Below, piece by piece: positions 1-7,907 of a stretch of DNA of 21,942 nt. The stretch is from Spongospora subterranea f. sp. subterranea. Its lineage: Eukaryota; Endomyxa: Phytomyxea; Phytomyxea; Plasmodiophorida. A program made the translations under genes and the position numbers. The notes under the pieces were generated by a model. That model was not told the origin of the DNA, ran no database searches, and was given only the letters and a program-made list of their open reading frames with translations. The DNA is taken from positions 1-21,942 of the forward strand of contig JAUGWO010000321.1 in the NCBI GenBank assembly GCA_049724395.1. Reading direction: 5' to 3'. Numbering within the stretch: position 1 is the first letter of the stretch; each line of letters opens with the position of its first letter.

Positions 1-289
1 AGGGAATGTTAAGTTGTTGACAATCAGGAAGGAAGTGTTGCAGGAGAACCCATCCACTTGCAGACGGATGGTTTCCGATTCTTTACCAATCTCAACCTGA
101 TGGCGATTGAAACTAGAGACTGTTATGGGCGTGTGAAATGGGGGTCGCTCCTAAACAGGGGGATACTGTCATGATCCAAAAGTCTTAGGTATATAAGGAC
201 CCGAGAATGATGGCCTGGTGCCATCATAGTACCTTTTGGGTCAGTTGGTAACTGTGTATCTCGGGCGCAGTTCCTAACACCGACTGTCA
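1..289 (+). mobile_element. Right end of a Ty3-like LTR element (fossil)
   Basis: A purine-rich tract (acagggggata, about 155-165) sits directly before a segment opening TGTCATGATCC at 167 and closing ..CTGTCA at 289. It holds a TATA-like box (TATATAAGG, 190-198). This is the usual order of a polypurine tract followed by a 3' LTR, so the element would point along the plus strand with its body outside the window. The nonamer ACTGTCATG recurs at 165-173 and 283-291, so the right LTR border is not certain. Positions 1-150 show no convincing coding sequence. It is a fragment. Family assignment rests only on layout. Confidence 0.4.
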
Positions 290-291
290 TG

Positions 292-876
292 TGATAGGGA
301 TAAACGGTAGGTCACTGGGTTGATCATCTCTGTAATGGAGTACGGCCCTAATCTTCGACTACTCAGCTTAGAACTAGGACGGCCAGATGAAATACCCTCC
401 GATTTCAACCAAACCTTATCGCCAACCTTGTAGTTCGGGTGAGGTAGTCGTTTCTTATCAGCGAAATGTTTCATATCTCGAACCGCGCGTTGTAGTTCTG
501 CCTTGAGGAACATCCGAACTTCATTGATGTGGTTTACTCGTTCATCAGCCGATGGAAGAGTCGCAACTGAACACGATGTGGCGTCGTCGAAACGGGGGTG
601 AGAACCATAGACCGCATAAAATGGCGTCATCTTTGTCGCCGAATGTTCTGCGTTATTGTAAGCGAATTCAGCAACTGGTAACAAATCCACCCAGTTGTTG
701 CTTGGTTCCTGTCTGTCCCTGTTGGTGGCAGGCATGTCCGGGTGAGTGTGGGACATGAGTTCGAAACCCCTTGAGTGATGGAATTTTGGGAGACCCCCCA
801 AGGTTGCATCCAATACGGAAAAGTAGAATGAATGTTGAGCACGAAGGTCTGACCACGTGGCCTCTAATGAATGTGG
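292..876 (-). pseudogene. Ty3/Gypsy integrase remnant, antisense (fossil)
   Basis: The minus strand carries the C-terminal half of a Ty3/Gypsy integrase. Recognisable are the end of the catalytic core (WVDLLPVAEFAYNNAEHSAT, then MTPFYAVYG) and the GPY/F module (KVGDKVWL, then RRLGPYSITEMINPVTYRLS). These pieces are typical of the family, where the integrase inserts element cDNA into the genome. It is an isolated broken fragment. The plus-oriented LTR-like end (167-289) abuts it on one side and the 150-bp LTR of the next element (from 882) on the other, so it was probably the older target of both. Only a part of the gene is present. Confidence 0.75.
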
Positions 877-881
877 GAGAG

Positions 882-1031
882 TGAGACGGATCAGACCCGT
901 CTGTTGTCCGGAGTTTTGTTTTAGTTCTAATACAGACCTCGTTTGTCCACAATCGTGGGTGTGTTGGCGACCCGAGTCCAGGCTCGTAATTCCTGAGACG
1001 CCAGCACAGTTCAGGCTGCGGAACCGGCACA
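882..1031 (+). repeat. 5' LTR, 150 bp
   Basis: Starts TGAGACGGATCAGACC and ends GAACCGGCACA. It is identical over its whole length to 4589-4738. The flanks differ on both sides, which fixes the borders at TG..CA. Confidence 0.9.
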
Positions 1032-1095
1032 TAGCGCTATTACCAACCTTCCGTGGTATTCTGTCAAAAAAGAAAATTAGCCAACCGACGGTGCC

Positions 1096-4000
1096 ATGAA
1101 TCCCGTCGAGTTCAACATCATATCTGCCCCGTCCCTCAAGGACGTTGACTTACCAAGTTTTAACCATTTTTTACATCAATGGCACACTTACAAGGACGCC
1201 ATTGAGAAGCTAAACTCTATAAGAGATCCGTTAACGTCCAGAGCTGTCATTGCTCAGAAGTTACGACATGTTATCGACCATGATGTTTTATATTTCATAG
1301 TAGTACTTGAGTTAAATCGCCCAGAGTCGGATATTCTGACAATCGGCGACGAAGACTTGTACAAGTTCATGGATGATCGTGTCAAGCAAGATTCCGTTGC
1401 TAATGTCGACGTTCGAACCATATTCAACACCCTTCGGTTCAATCCACACACTGATCATGGACGATGTGCATCGGACTTGATTATGCAGTCTCGCAGAATC
1501 ATCAATGAATCTGGGATGACGAAACTATTCCAACAAGAGTCATCTCTTATCGAGTTACAGATCAAGGCAATGGTAAGAGTTTTATATCCTTCCATTCTGC
1601 GGCAAGATCTCGAGCGTCAGCTCTTAACAACTGCGATTTCAGCAAGAAGTGATGTGACCAAATTCTACCAAATCTTGAAATCTTCAATCGAGATGTTTAT
1701 CAGATTCAATGGTTTGCCACAACCAGATCGCCAGAATCATCTGCAAGGGAACAACAATTTCCGCCAGGATGTCTGTAAACGAGACTCATTTCCGACTTAT
1801 TCACATGAAGGTGCTACACAGGAGCAGAAATATAACACTGTTGCTGCGTCGTGTTTACATTGCGGAGGTCCTCACAATGTAAGAAGATGTCGTAAGTTGG
1901 TTTCAGAACAAGCTCAAAAGCTCTTACGCGAAGCCAGCCTCAAGGATAACGATAAGAAACCCGCTGTGAATTTTAATTCTCAGAGGCCGACTTTCATTCA
2001 TCAGCAGCGAAGAGATCGTGAGCTTACATCACCCAAAACTATTGTTGAGCCTTCGCAGACGCGTTCTGGCCGGCCATTTTCGAAAAGTGCAATCAACAAG
2101 CCTCACGAGCAGACATCGGGGTCTAAGGTTAATCGTGTCAGGTTCGAAAATGAGGAGGATTACATTTATGAGCATGTAGATGCAATCGATGATAATTCAG
2201 GTCGTATCAATAGGATTAATGCTGCCCACCAGACTAACCTTGAAATTCCCACTGAATGGCGACCTCCAAAGGTTCATTGCGTTCCCGAATCCCCAAACGA
2301 GACTCCTATTGTTTTGCATTCCACTCCAGTGCCGAAGCTAATAAGATCAGTTGAATTATCTGTCGGAGATACCAAGTTCACGTTTCCAACCGCAATCGAT
2401 GACGGTGCTGATTTTACTGTCATAGGGAACAACAAGTGGCAGGTTCTCCAAACTGCAAATCCAGAAATTCGATTAGGCTCGCGAACATTTTCATTAGGCG
2501 ACGGTTTCCCAATTGATTCGCATTTTCTTGTATTGGTGGACATAACAATTGTTACAGTTACTGGAAGCGTCACTGTCAGACGACATTGGGTGCACGTGCT
2601 CGACGCTGATATTCCCGATGTGCTATTAGGCCGACCGCTGCTATTATGCCTTGGCATAGATGTGGAAAAACAGTTGTGTGATTTAGGCCAACGTTTTTTT
2701 GAAACCATCGACGAACCGTCCGATCTAGAACATCAACTCGACCAGAAGCTAGTTGTCGATGATGATACTTTCCCTATTGTACAAACTCTGGCGTCGAAGG
2801 ATATCTCTGCTGTTTTGGAAAAGATATGCGATGATGCAAGGACCAACGGCGTTTCTGCTGTTTCTGTTCGGGTTTTGTCAAACCTTTTCGAGGAATATCA
2901 GGATGTTTTCCGATTAAATCTTGGTCCTGACCCGCCAGTTAATGTGGATCCGATAGTTGTGGAATTGAAACATGACGCTGTTCCAGTTTTGTGTAAACCT
3001 CGTCGCCAACCACCATTGCATAAAAGATTTTTGGAAGACCATTTCAAGCAGTTGATAGAGTTCGGATTCGTGTACCTCAATCCCAAATCTCAGTGGGCGT
3101 CACCTGTTTTCTGCGTGGCCAAAAATGGTGAAAACCGGACTCTTCGTTCCGTTGTTGATCTTCGCGTTCCCAATTCGATGATCCAGCGTTGCGTTTGGCC
3201 TATGCCGCATCTGAGTATGGTTGGATCATACCTATCGACGTCGAAGGTATTCGCAGTTTTGGATGCTTTTAAAGGTTTTTGGCAATTTCCGATTACTGGA
3301 GCTGTTGAGTCTCAGTCAATGATGACTCCTCTCGGTATCGTTACCCCTCTCAGGTTACCACAGGGGAATACTAACTCCGTATTCCCGTTTCAGAGAGGCA
3401 TGGAGCAGATTTTTAGGCCCGAACTGTCGATGCAACAACTACTAATCTGGATTGACGATTTATTAGTACATGCACAGGATGAAGATAGTTTATTATCAGT
3501 TTTACTCAAGATCTTCAAATGCTGCGCTGACTACGGTTTGAAACTGAACGCATCCAGATGCAAGTTCTTCCTGAAGGAAGCGAAATACTGCGGGAAGTTA
3601 TACTCATCGGATGGTTGTCGTCACGATCCCGATCGTTTATCGGCACTCGTTAATATGCCTCGTCCTGCCACAGCAGCCGATCTGATGCAGTTTATTTGCG
3701 CGGCAACATGGTTGAGTCCTCATATCATAGATTTTGAACGGTTTATTCAGCCATTGAGGAATTTGTTAGATATTCTTTTGCAGGCAACGCCCCGACGTAC
3801 CAAATCTTTGGCTCGGCGAATTGTCATAACCGATCAGTTCTGGACTAACGAACATGAAGAGGCTTTTAAAGGCACTAACAATGCAATTTCGCATTCTGCA
3901 ATTTTAGCTCATCCCCGTGACGACTACGATCGTTGCGTGTTTACCGATGCTTCAGGCTCTTCTTATTCGATAATCGTGACCCAGGTCAAGTCCGATGCTC

Positions 4001-4911
4001 TTCGATTGCCTTTGCACAAGCAGTCTCACGAGCCTCTCGCGTTTTTCTCAAGTTCCTTCAAGGGTCCAGCAGCTCGGTGGGCAATACCTGAAAAGGAAGC
4101 TTTTCCCATCGTTGACGCGGTTCAGCGTTTCGATTATCTGCTAATCTCTGAAAAACCTTTTCATATATTTACAGATCATCGGAATTTGATGTTTATATTT
4201 GATCCAAGCTCGTCCAGCGTTCCACTTAGACAACATACCCTCGATAAGATTCATCGATGGTCAATACGGATGGAGGCCTCAGATTACACCATTGAACATA
4301 TTCCTGGCGAACTCAATGTGTGGGCTGGTATGTTATCCCGATGGGCCGCACCCCCTCCTTCAGTTCCAGTCCGCATTTGTTCTCTATCGAGCAAACCGCG
4401 CGTTCCTCCCGGTATTGTAGCACCGTTTCAGCAACCAGATTTCGAGTGGCCGACCGTTGACCAAATTATCACCAGCCAGCAAGCTGCGAATCTAGCAAGC
4501 GAAATCAACGAAGCGGGTATTTTTTTTGTCATGAACGTTTCTGGCATATATGTTTCTTTTGGAGTTTCTCCGGATGAAAGGAGGGGAATGAGACGGATCA
4601 GACCCGTCTGTTGTCCGGAGTTTTGTTTTAGTTCTAATACAGACCTCGTTTGTCCACAATCGTGGGTGTGTTGGCGACCCGAGTCCAGGCTCGTAATTCC
4701 TGAGACGCCAGCACAGTTCAGGCTGCGGAACCGGCACAAGTTCACAGCGCGGACGCAGTCGGCGGCCAGCTGGAGAAAATACGCTTTGCCTGGATTCCGA
4801 AGCTTTCCCGACCAGTCAACCTCGATCGGCGACGCTGAGAACAAACTTGGCTGCATTTTACAAATGCCAAAAAACCAACTGTATCCTGTACTGTTGCGTA
4901 CTAAAATGTAA
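1096..4911 (+). CDS. Gag-Pol polyprotein of the Ty3/Gypsy element
   Basis: One frame opens at ATG 1096, 64 bp after the 5' LTR. In order it carries a gag-like N-terminal region (residues about 1-230), a zinc knuckle (CLHCGGPHNVRRC, about 254-266), a retroviral-type aspartic protease with a DDGADFTVIG active-site block (about 436), a reverse transcriptase (KSQWASPVFCVAKNG, VLDAFKGFWQFP, LPQGNTNS, WIDDLLVH), and RNase H (VFTDASGS, then FHIFTDHRNL). The family-related part stops shortly before the 3' LTR at 4589; the open frame simply runs on through the LTR to 4911. A single gag-pol frame is common in Ty3 elements. In the cell such a polyprotein builds the particle and copies the RNA. This is a retroelement gene, not a host gene. 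Confidence 0.85.
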   Translation: MNPVEFNIISAPSLKDVDLPSFNHFLHQWHTYKDAIEKLNSIRDPLTSRAVIAQKLRHVIDHDVLYFIVVLELNRPESDILTIGDEDLYKFMDDRVKQDSVANVDVRTIFNTLRFNPHTDHGRCASDLIMQSRRIINESGMTKLFQQESSLIELQIKAMVRVLYPSILRQDLERQLLTTAISARSDVTKFYQILKSSIEMFIRFNGLPQPDRQNHLQGNNNFRQDVCKRDSFPTYSHEGATQEQKYNTVAASCLHCGGPHNVRRCRKLVSEQAQKLLREASLKDNDKKPAVNFNSQRPTFIHQQRRDRELTSPKTIVEPSQTRSGRPFSKSAINKPHEQTSGSKVNRVRFENEEDYIYEHVDAIDDNSGRINRINAAHQTNLEIPTEWRPPKVHCVPESPNETPIVLHSTPVPKLIRSVELSVGDTKFTFPTAIDDGADFTVIGNNKWQVLQTANPEIRLGSRTFSLGDGFPIDSHFLVLVDITIVTVTGSVTVRRHWVHVLDADIPDVLLGRPLLLCLGIDVEKQLCDLGQRFFETIDEPSDLEHQLDQKLVVDDDTFPIVQTLASKDISAVLEKICDDARTNGVSAVSVRVLSNLFEEYQDVFRLNLGPDPPVNVDPIVVELKHDAVPVLCKPRRQPPLHKRFLEDHFKQLIEFGFVYLNPKSQWASPVFCVAKNGENRTLRSVVDLRVPNSMIQRCVWPMPHLSMVGSYLSTSKVFAVLDAFKGFWQFPITGAVESQSMMTPLGIVTPLRLPQGNTNSVFPFQRGMEQIFRPELSMQQLLIWIDDLLVHAQDEDSLLSVLLKIFKCCADYGLKLNASRCKFFLKEAKYCGKLYSSDGCRHDPDRLSALVNMPRPATAADLMQFICAATWLSPHIIDFERFIQPLRNLLDILLQATPRRTKSLARRIVITDQFWTNEHEEAFKGTNNAISHSAILAHPRDDYDRCVFTDASGSSYSIIVTQVKSDALRLPLHKQSHEPLAFFSSSFKGPAARWAIPEKEAFPIVDAVQRFDYLLISEKPFHIFTDHRNLMFIFDPSSSSVPLRQHTLDKIHRWSIRMEASDYTIEHIPGELNVWAGMLSRWAAPPPSVPVRICSLSSKPRVPPGIVAPFQQPDFEWPTVDQIITSQQAANLASEINEAGIFFVMNVSGIYVSFGVSPDERRGMRRIRPVCCPEFCFSSNTDLVCPQSWVCWRPESRLVIPETPAQFRLRNRHKFTARTQSAASWRKYALPGFRSFPDQSTSIGDAENKLGCILQMPKNQLYPVLLRTKM
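4589..4738 (+). repeat. 3' LTR, 150 bp
   Basis: Identical to 882-1031. It is preceded without a gap by the polypurine run gaaaggaggggaa (4576-4588), the expected plus-strand primer site. Confidence 0.9.
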
Positions 4912-5014
4912 GTGTGTAACACACTAATTGCGAATACACACTAATTGTCCATATGTACACACTAATTACGATGAACGGTGTAGTTGGCAGGTACCCGACC
5001 CGACCCGATCGGAG
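4739..5014. other. Flank between two Gypsy pieces, short direct repeats
   Basis: No gene is recognised. The 11-mer ACACACTAATT occurs three times (4919-4929, 4936-4946, 4957-4967), spaced 17 and 21 bp apart. No RNA gene is seen. Confidence 0.4.
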
Positions 5015-5795
5015 CCCTAGCCAAATGGGGTACAATCGCATAATTTCAGCGGAGGGTGTCAAGTTTGACGACGATTTTGTCAACACGCTCAGATCTTTAC
5101 CCCGTCCTATGAATGCGGCCGACCAACAACAATTCATCTGTGCCATGAACTGGATGCGATCGGCGATCCCGAAGTTTACCGAACGACTCAATTCATTACA
5201 GGAGCTGCCTTTACTGGCGTCACGATCCGTCAACAGTCTGAAAAAACTTCATCTCCTGAAAGTCGATTTGGATTCTATCGGCTGGAACAACTCGCGTGAC
5301 ATCAGCTTCGATGATGCCAAGAATGCGTTATGGGACATTATAATCATGTCGCACGTGATGGACAACTACACGCGCTCTGATGTATCCAAACAATTTTGGG
5401 CAATGTTGGTGACACAGATTCCGAACGAAGATTTACCCAAACCCATTCATCTTCAGCGGACACGAACCGTTGGGGTGTCTGAGTGGTCGTTCAAGGACAG
5501 TCAAATTAATAGGGCGATCATCGAGAAAGAAGGATTTCCCATTATTGAGGAAGTCCATCGGTTTAAACCTCTTCTTCTAGGCGATAAGTTCCGATTGTTT
5601 TACTGATCATAGGAATCTGGTTTACTTTTTCGATCAACAGTCACGTTCGCCTCCGGCGAGCCGAACCGCTGGCGATCGCCTTGAGCGGTGGCAGTTACAG
5701 CTACGCGCGTTCGACTTCCACATCGAACATATATCTGGCGACGAGAACGTGTGGGCACTCCGCTATTCGACTGCGCGTGTCACGGCATCGAGATG
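5015..5795 (+). pseudogene. Ty3/Gypsy RT / RNase H remnant (fossil)
   Basis: The plus strand encodes the palm-end and connection part of a Ty3 reverse transcriptase (IISAEGVKFDDDF, then ADQQQFICAMNWMRSAIPKF) and an RNase H-like stretch after it. It is a diverged relative of the same region in the element at 882-4738, so it comes from a different, older copy. It is fragmentary and broken. The non-LTR retrotransposon begins immediately after it, so the LINE probably landed in or beside this fossil. Confidence 0.75.
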
Positions 5796-5796
5796 A

Positions 5797-6327
5797 TGTT
5801 TGCTGCCACCAAGTCGGGGAAATGGTGGGAGTCGGGTGCTGCTAGGGATAATAGTGGAGGGATGCCTGGAGTCTTCCCCTATGATACTAACAATCCCAGG
5901 AGGAAGCAGCAGTCAGGAAAATGGATCATTAGCCACAGAAACCCGGGCTATGGTGGCGCTATGTTATTACATAGGCAACCAACGACAACGCCCAACCCCT
6001 GCAATGAAGAGGCTTGGCCAAATCATTGTACCTGTACTAATTTATAGGACAGGATTTAAGACAATGGATAGACGATATGGACAGACTGGAATTCTTCGGA
6101 ATTTAAATGGACTAAACGGAATTCTTCGGAATTCAAATGGACTAAATTGAATTCTTCAGAATCGAACGAGTCAGGATGGAATTCCTCGGAATCCAAATGG
6201 ACAGAATGGAATTTTGCAGAATTCGAATAGATTGACTGGAGAAATGAACGGAAATGGTACCAATGTTAACAAACGAATACCAGATCAGGATAACAGCAAC
6301 AAACCTAATTATACGAACGTATTTTAA
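5797..6327 (+). pseudogene. LINE ORF1, repeat-rich, one in-frame stop
   Basis: A frame runs from just after a stop at 5794-5796 to TAA at 6325-6327, with one TGA at 6148-6150. Its second half consists of five 10-residue repeats of the form G-(Q/L)-(T/N)-G-I-L-(R/Q)-N-x-N (6079-6228), then an Asn-rich tail. The TAA overlaps the ATG of ORF2 (TAATG), so the frame is very likely the first ORF of this element. The product is unrecognised: no zinc knuckle, RRM or coiled coil is evident. ORF1 proteins of LINEs normally bind element RNA, which would be the guess here. The translation start is unclear, with no ATG near the open end of the frame. Confidence 0.5.
6079..6228 (+). repeat. Five 30-bp tandem repeats in frame
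   Basis: Units lie at 6079, 6109, 6139, 6169 and 6199, each exactly 30 bp, with core GGAATTCTTCGGAATTC. Because 30 is a multiple of three, every unit reads in the same frame and encodes a 10-residue motif such as GLNGILRNSN. Copies differ at several sites, so the array is not brand new. The unit core contains a GAATTC palindrome. Confidence 0.85.
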
Positions 6328-7907
6328 TGCAACCAAAAACACCAAACAAACACAATCACTCAATAGTAGACGAAGACACAGATAGAAAAAATAGACAAAG
6401 AAATGGAGGGGGAAAAAATGCAAATAGAAAACATAGTAAAGTACCAGGAAAACATAGTAGAAATAGCGATATTACACAAAATAGAGAAGCAATGCATAAA
6501 TACGAGACTATGGCCATAGATATCAATCCTGCCCACAGCCCACATAGAGAAAATAGTCTACATAGTTTAGCACATTGTCGGGGAATGTCTTTGATACATC
6601 GCCCCGAGAAGCAGAAAGGAACAGGAGGAAATAGCACCGGATTACATACCACTTGTAGACTAACAATTGATCACAACAAATATGTTTTTAAAGATGTAAT
6701 TGGAGTAGGAAACTGTGCATTCGAAGCAATCAGAACATCAGGAGGAATACCAGATATTACTGTTCAGCAATTACGTAGAAAAATATGTGACTACGCCAGA
6801 GACCCAAATCAGGGAAGAACCATAGCGACAAAAATACTGAACTACGCTGGATCATTACCCAACAACGAGAATTGTACTCTTGATCAATATCTAGACATAA
6901 TGGAACAAAACCAGCAATGGGCTGGATTGTTCGAGTTTACAATAGCAGCCTTTATATATAAGATCAACATAATCATAATCAGTCAGGCAACAATACCTCT
7001 GACCACAGATATAAAAAAATGGATCGAATCGTGTTTCCCAAAATTCAGAGACAGCGTTCATTGGAAGAGTACGATCTATGTACTACACCACATGCATGGA
7101 AAACCATCAACCCCTATGGGACATAGTAGACTGAATCATTATGGGACTCTATTTCCAATTGATGAAGACACTCTGATCAATAGAAACATTACAACAATAC
7201 ATGACCAATGTGAGAGATACGTTGACAATTACATTGGGAAACAACAACATCGGACAATGGTCTCATTAAAGATAACTGACGACGAACCATTGGACAACAA
7301 AATTGAAACACCAACGACATCCTCAATTCAGCCGAACAATAGTCTGTTAACTGGGGAGAACGAACTAGACCAACACACAATGCTGACACCAAAAAACAGG
7401 ACCAGCGAATTACTGCAAAAACTGGAAAAGCTTAGCATGGTCACAAGCGACACAACCAACAGAAGTCCACAACATAGGGTATCTAGAGACAATGACTCAA
7501 TCCAACGTTTAAATCAATGTCACTACGTGATTAATAACAGCGACAACATTTCCGGTAACATTGGAAAAAAAGACAATAATCAAACGAAGAAAGAAGAACT
7601 ACTACAAGAACTTCAAAAGACAAGGTTCACCGAAACATACTCACACAACGATGCCTCAACCAAACAAAAAAGACAACTGAAAATAACACAATGCTTTGCG
7701 AGCCTTAACGGTAAAGCGAAAAAAGAAAAGAGTAACCGAAATTTGATTATAGCACAATGGAACGCATGTTCATTAAGCGAAGAGAAGTCAACCGAACTGG
7801 CACTTTTTGCGAATCAACACCTAATAGATGTAATCTGTATTGCAGAGCTAAGCCATAGACGTGAACAGATGCCAGTTCTGGAACGTACACCTGAAAGAGG
7901 CACTTAA
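6327..7907 (+). CDS. LINE ORF2 N-part: OTU protease, start of endonuclease
   Basis: ATG 6327 overlaps the ORF1 stop. Residues 1-115 are basic and Asn/His-rich. Residues about 118-278 match the OTU cysteine-protease fold: the nucleophile Cys130 lies in GVGNCAFEAIR (family D-G-N-C-L-F), a WAGLFEFTIAAF block follows, and His271 lies in NHYGTLFPI, the family's catalytic His-Tyr. The Asp usually two residues before Asn-Cys is Val here. Residues about 279-465 are a low-complexity polar linker. Near the end, NLIIAQWNACSLSEEKS and IDVICIAE are the first strands of an APE-type endonuclease (family QWN...E). The frame then leaves the domain at about 7,855-7,870, where roughly 180 residues of endonuclease are missing. 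OTU enzymes cleave ubiquitin or related bonds; in this element the domain may act on the polyprotein or on host ubiquitin, which is inference. Confidence 0.8.
   Translation: MQPKTPNKHNHSIVDEDTDRKNRQRNGGGKNANRKHSKVPGKHSRNSDITQNREAMHKYETMAIDINPAHSPHRENSLHSLAHCRGMSLIHRPEKQKGTGGNSTGLHTTCRLTIDHNKYVFKDVIGVGNCAFEAIRTSGGIPDITVQQLRRKICDYARDPNQGRTIATKILNYAGSLPNNENCTLDQYLDIMEQNQQWAGLFEFTIAAFIYKINIIIISQATIPLTTDIKKWIESCFPKFRDSVHWKSTIYVLHHMHGKPSTPMGHSRLNHYGTLFPIDEDTLINRNITTIHDQCERYVDNYIGKQQHRTMVSLKITDDEPLDNKIETPTTSSIQPNNSLLTGENELDQHTMLTPKNRTSELLQKLEKLSMVTSDTTNRSPQHRVSRDNDSIQRLNQCHYVINNSDNISGNIGKKDNNQTKKEELLQELQKTRFTETYSHNDASTKQKRQLKITQCFASLNGKAKKEKSNRNLIIAQWNACSLSEEKSTELALFANQHLIDVICIAELSHRREQMPVLERTPERGT

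Larger units (their letters stand above)
882..4738 (+). mobile_element. Ty3/Gypsy LTR retrotransposon with identical 150-bp LTRs
   Basis: Two copies of a 150-bp segment (882-1031 and 4589-4738) are identical by eye. Each begins TG and ends CA. The second follows a 13-base polypurine run (4576-4588), as expected for a 3' LTR. Between them lies one long frame with gag, protease, reverse transcriptase and RNase H. The five bases outside the LTRs (gagag / agttc) do not match, so no target-site duplication is seen. Identical LTRs mean a young insertion. Not all parts of a complete Ty3 element are seen, so it is best treated as an incomplete recent copy, sitting beside or inside an older antisense Gypsy fragment. 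Confidence 0.85.

Noticed and set aside
1032-1095. Primer-binding site just after the 5' LTR
   Set aside because: The bases right after the LTR do not begin TGG. A TGGTATTCTGTC lies about 20 bp further on, but I could not match it to a tRNA end with any confidence.
857-1099. 80-residue plus frame ending at the gag-pol start
   Set aside because: It consists almost entirely of the 150-bp LTR sequence, and the same translation appears where the gag-pol frame runs into the second LTR, so it is not a separate gene.
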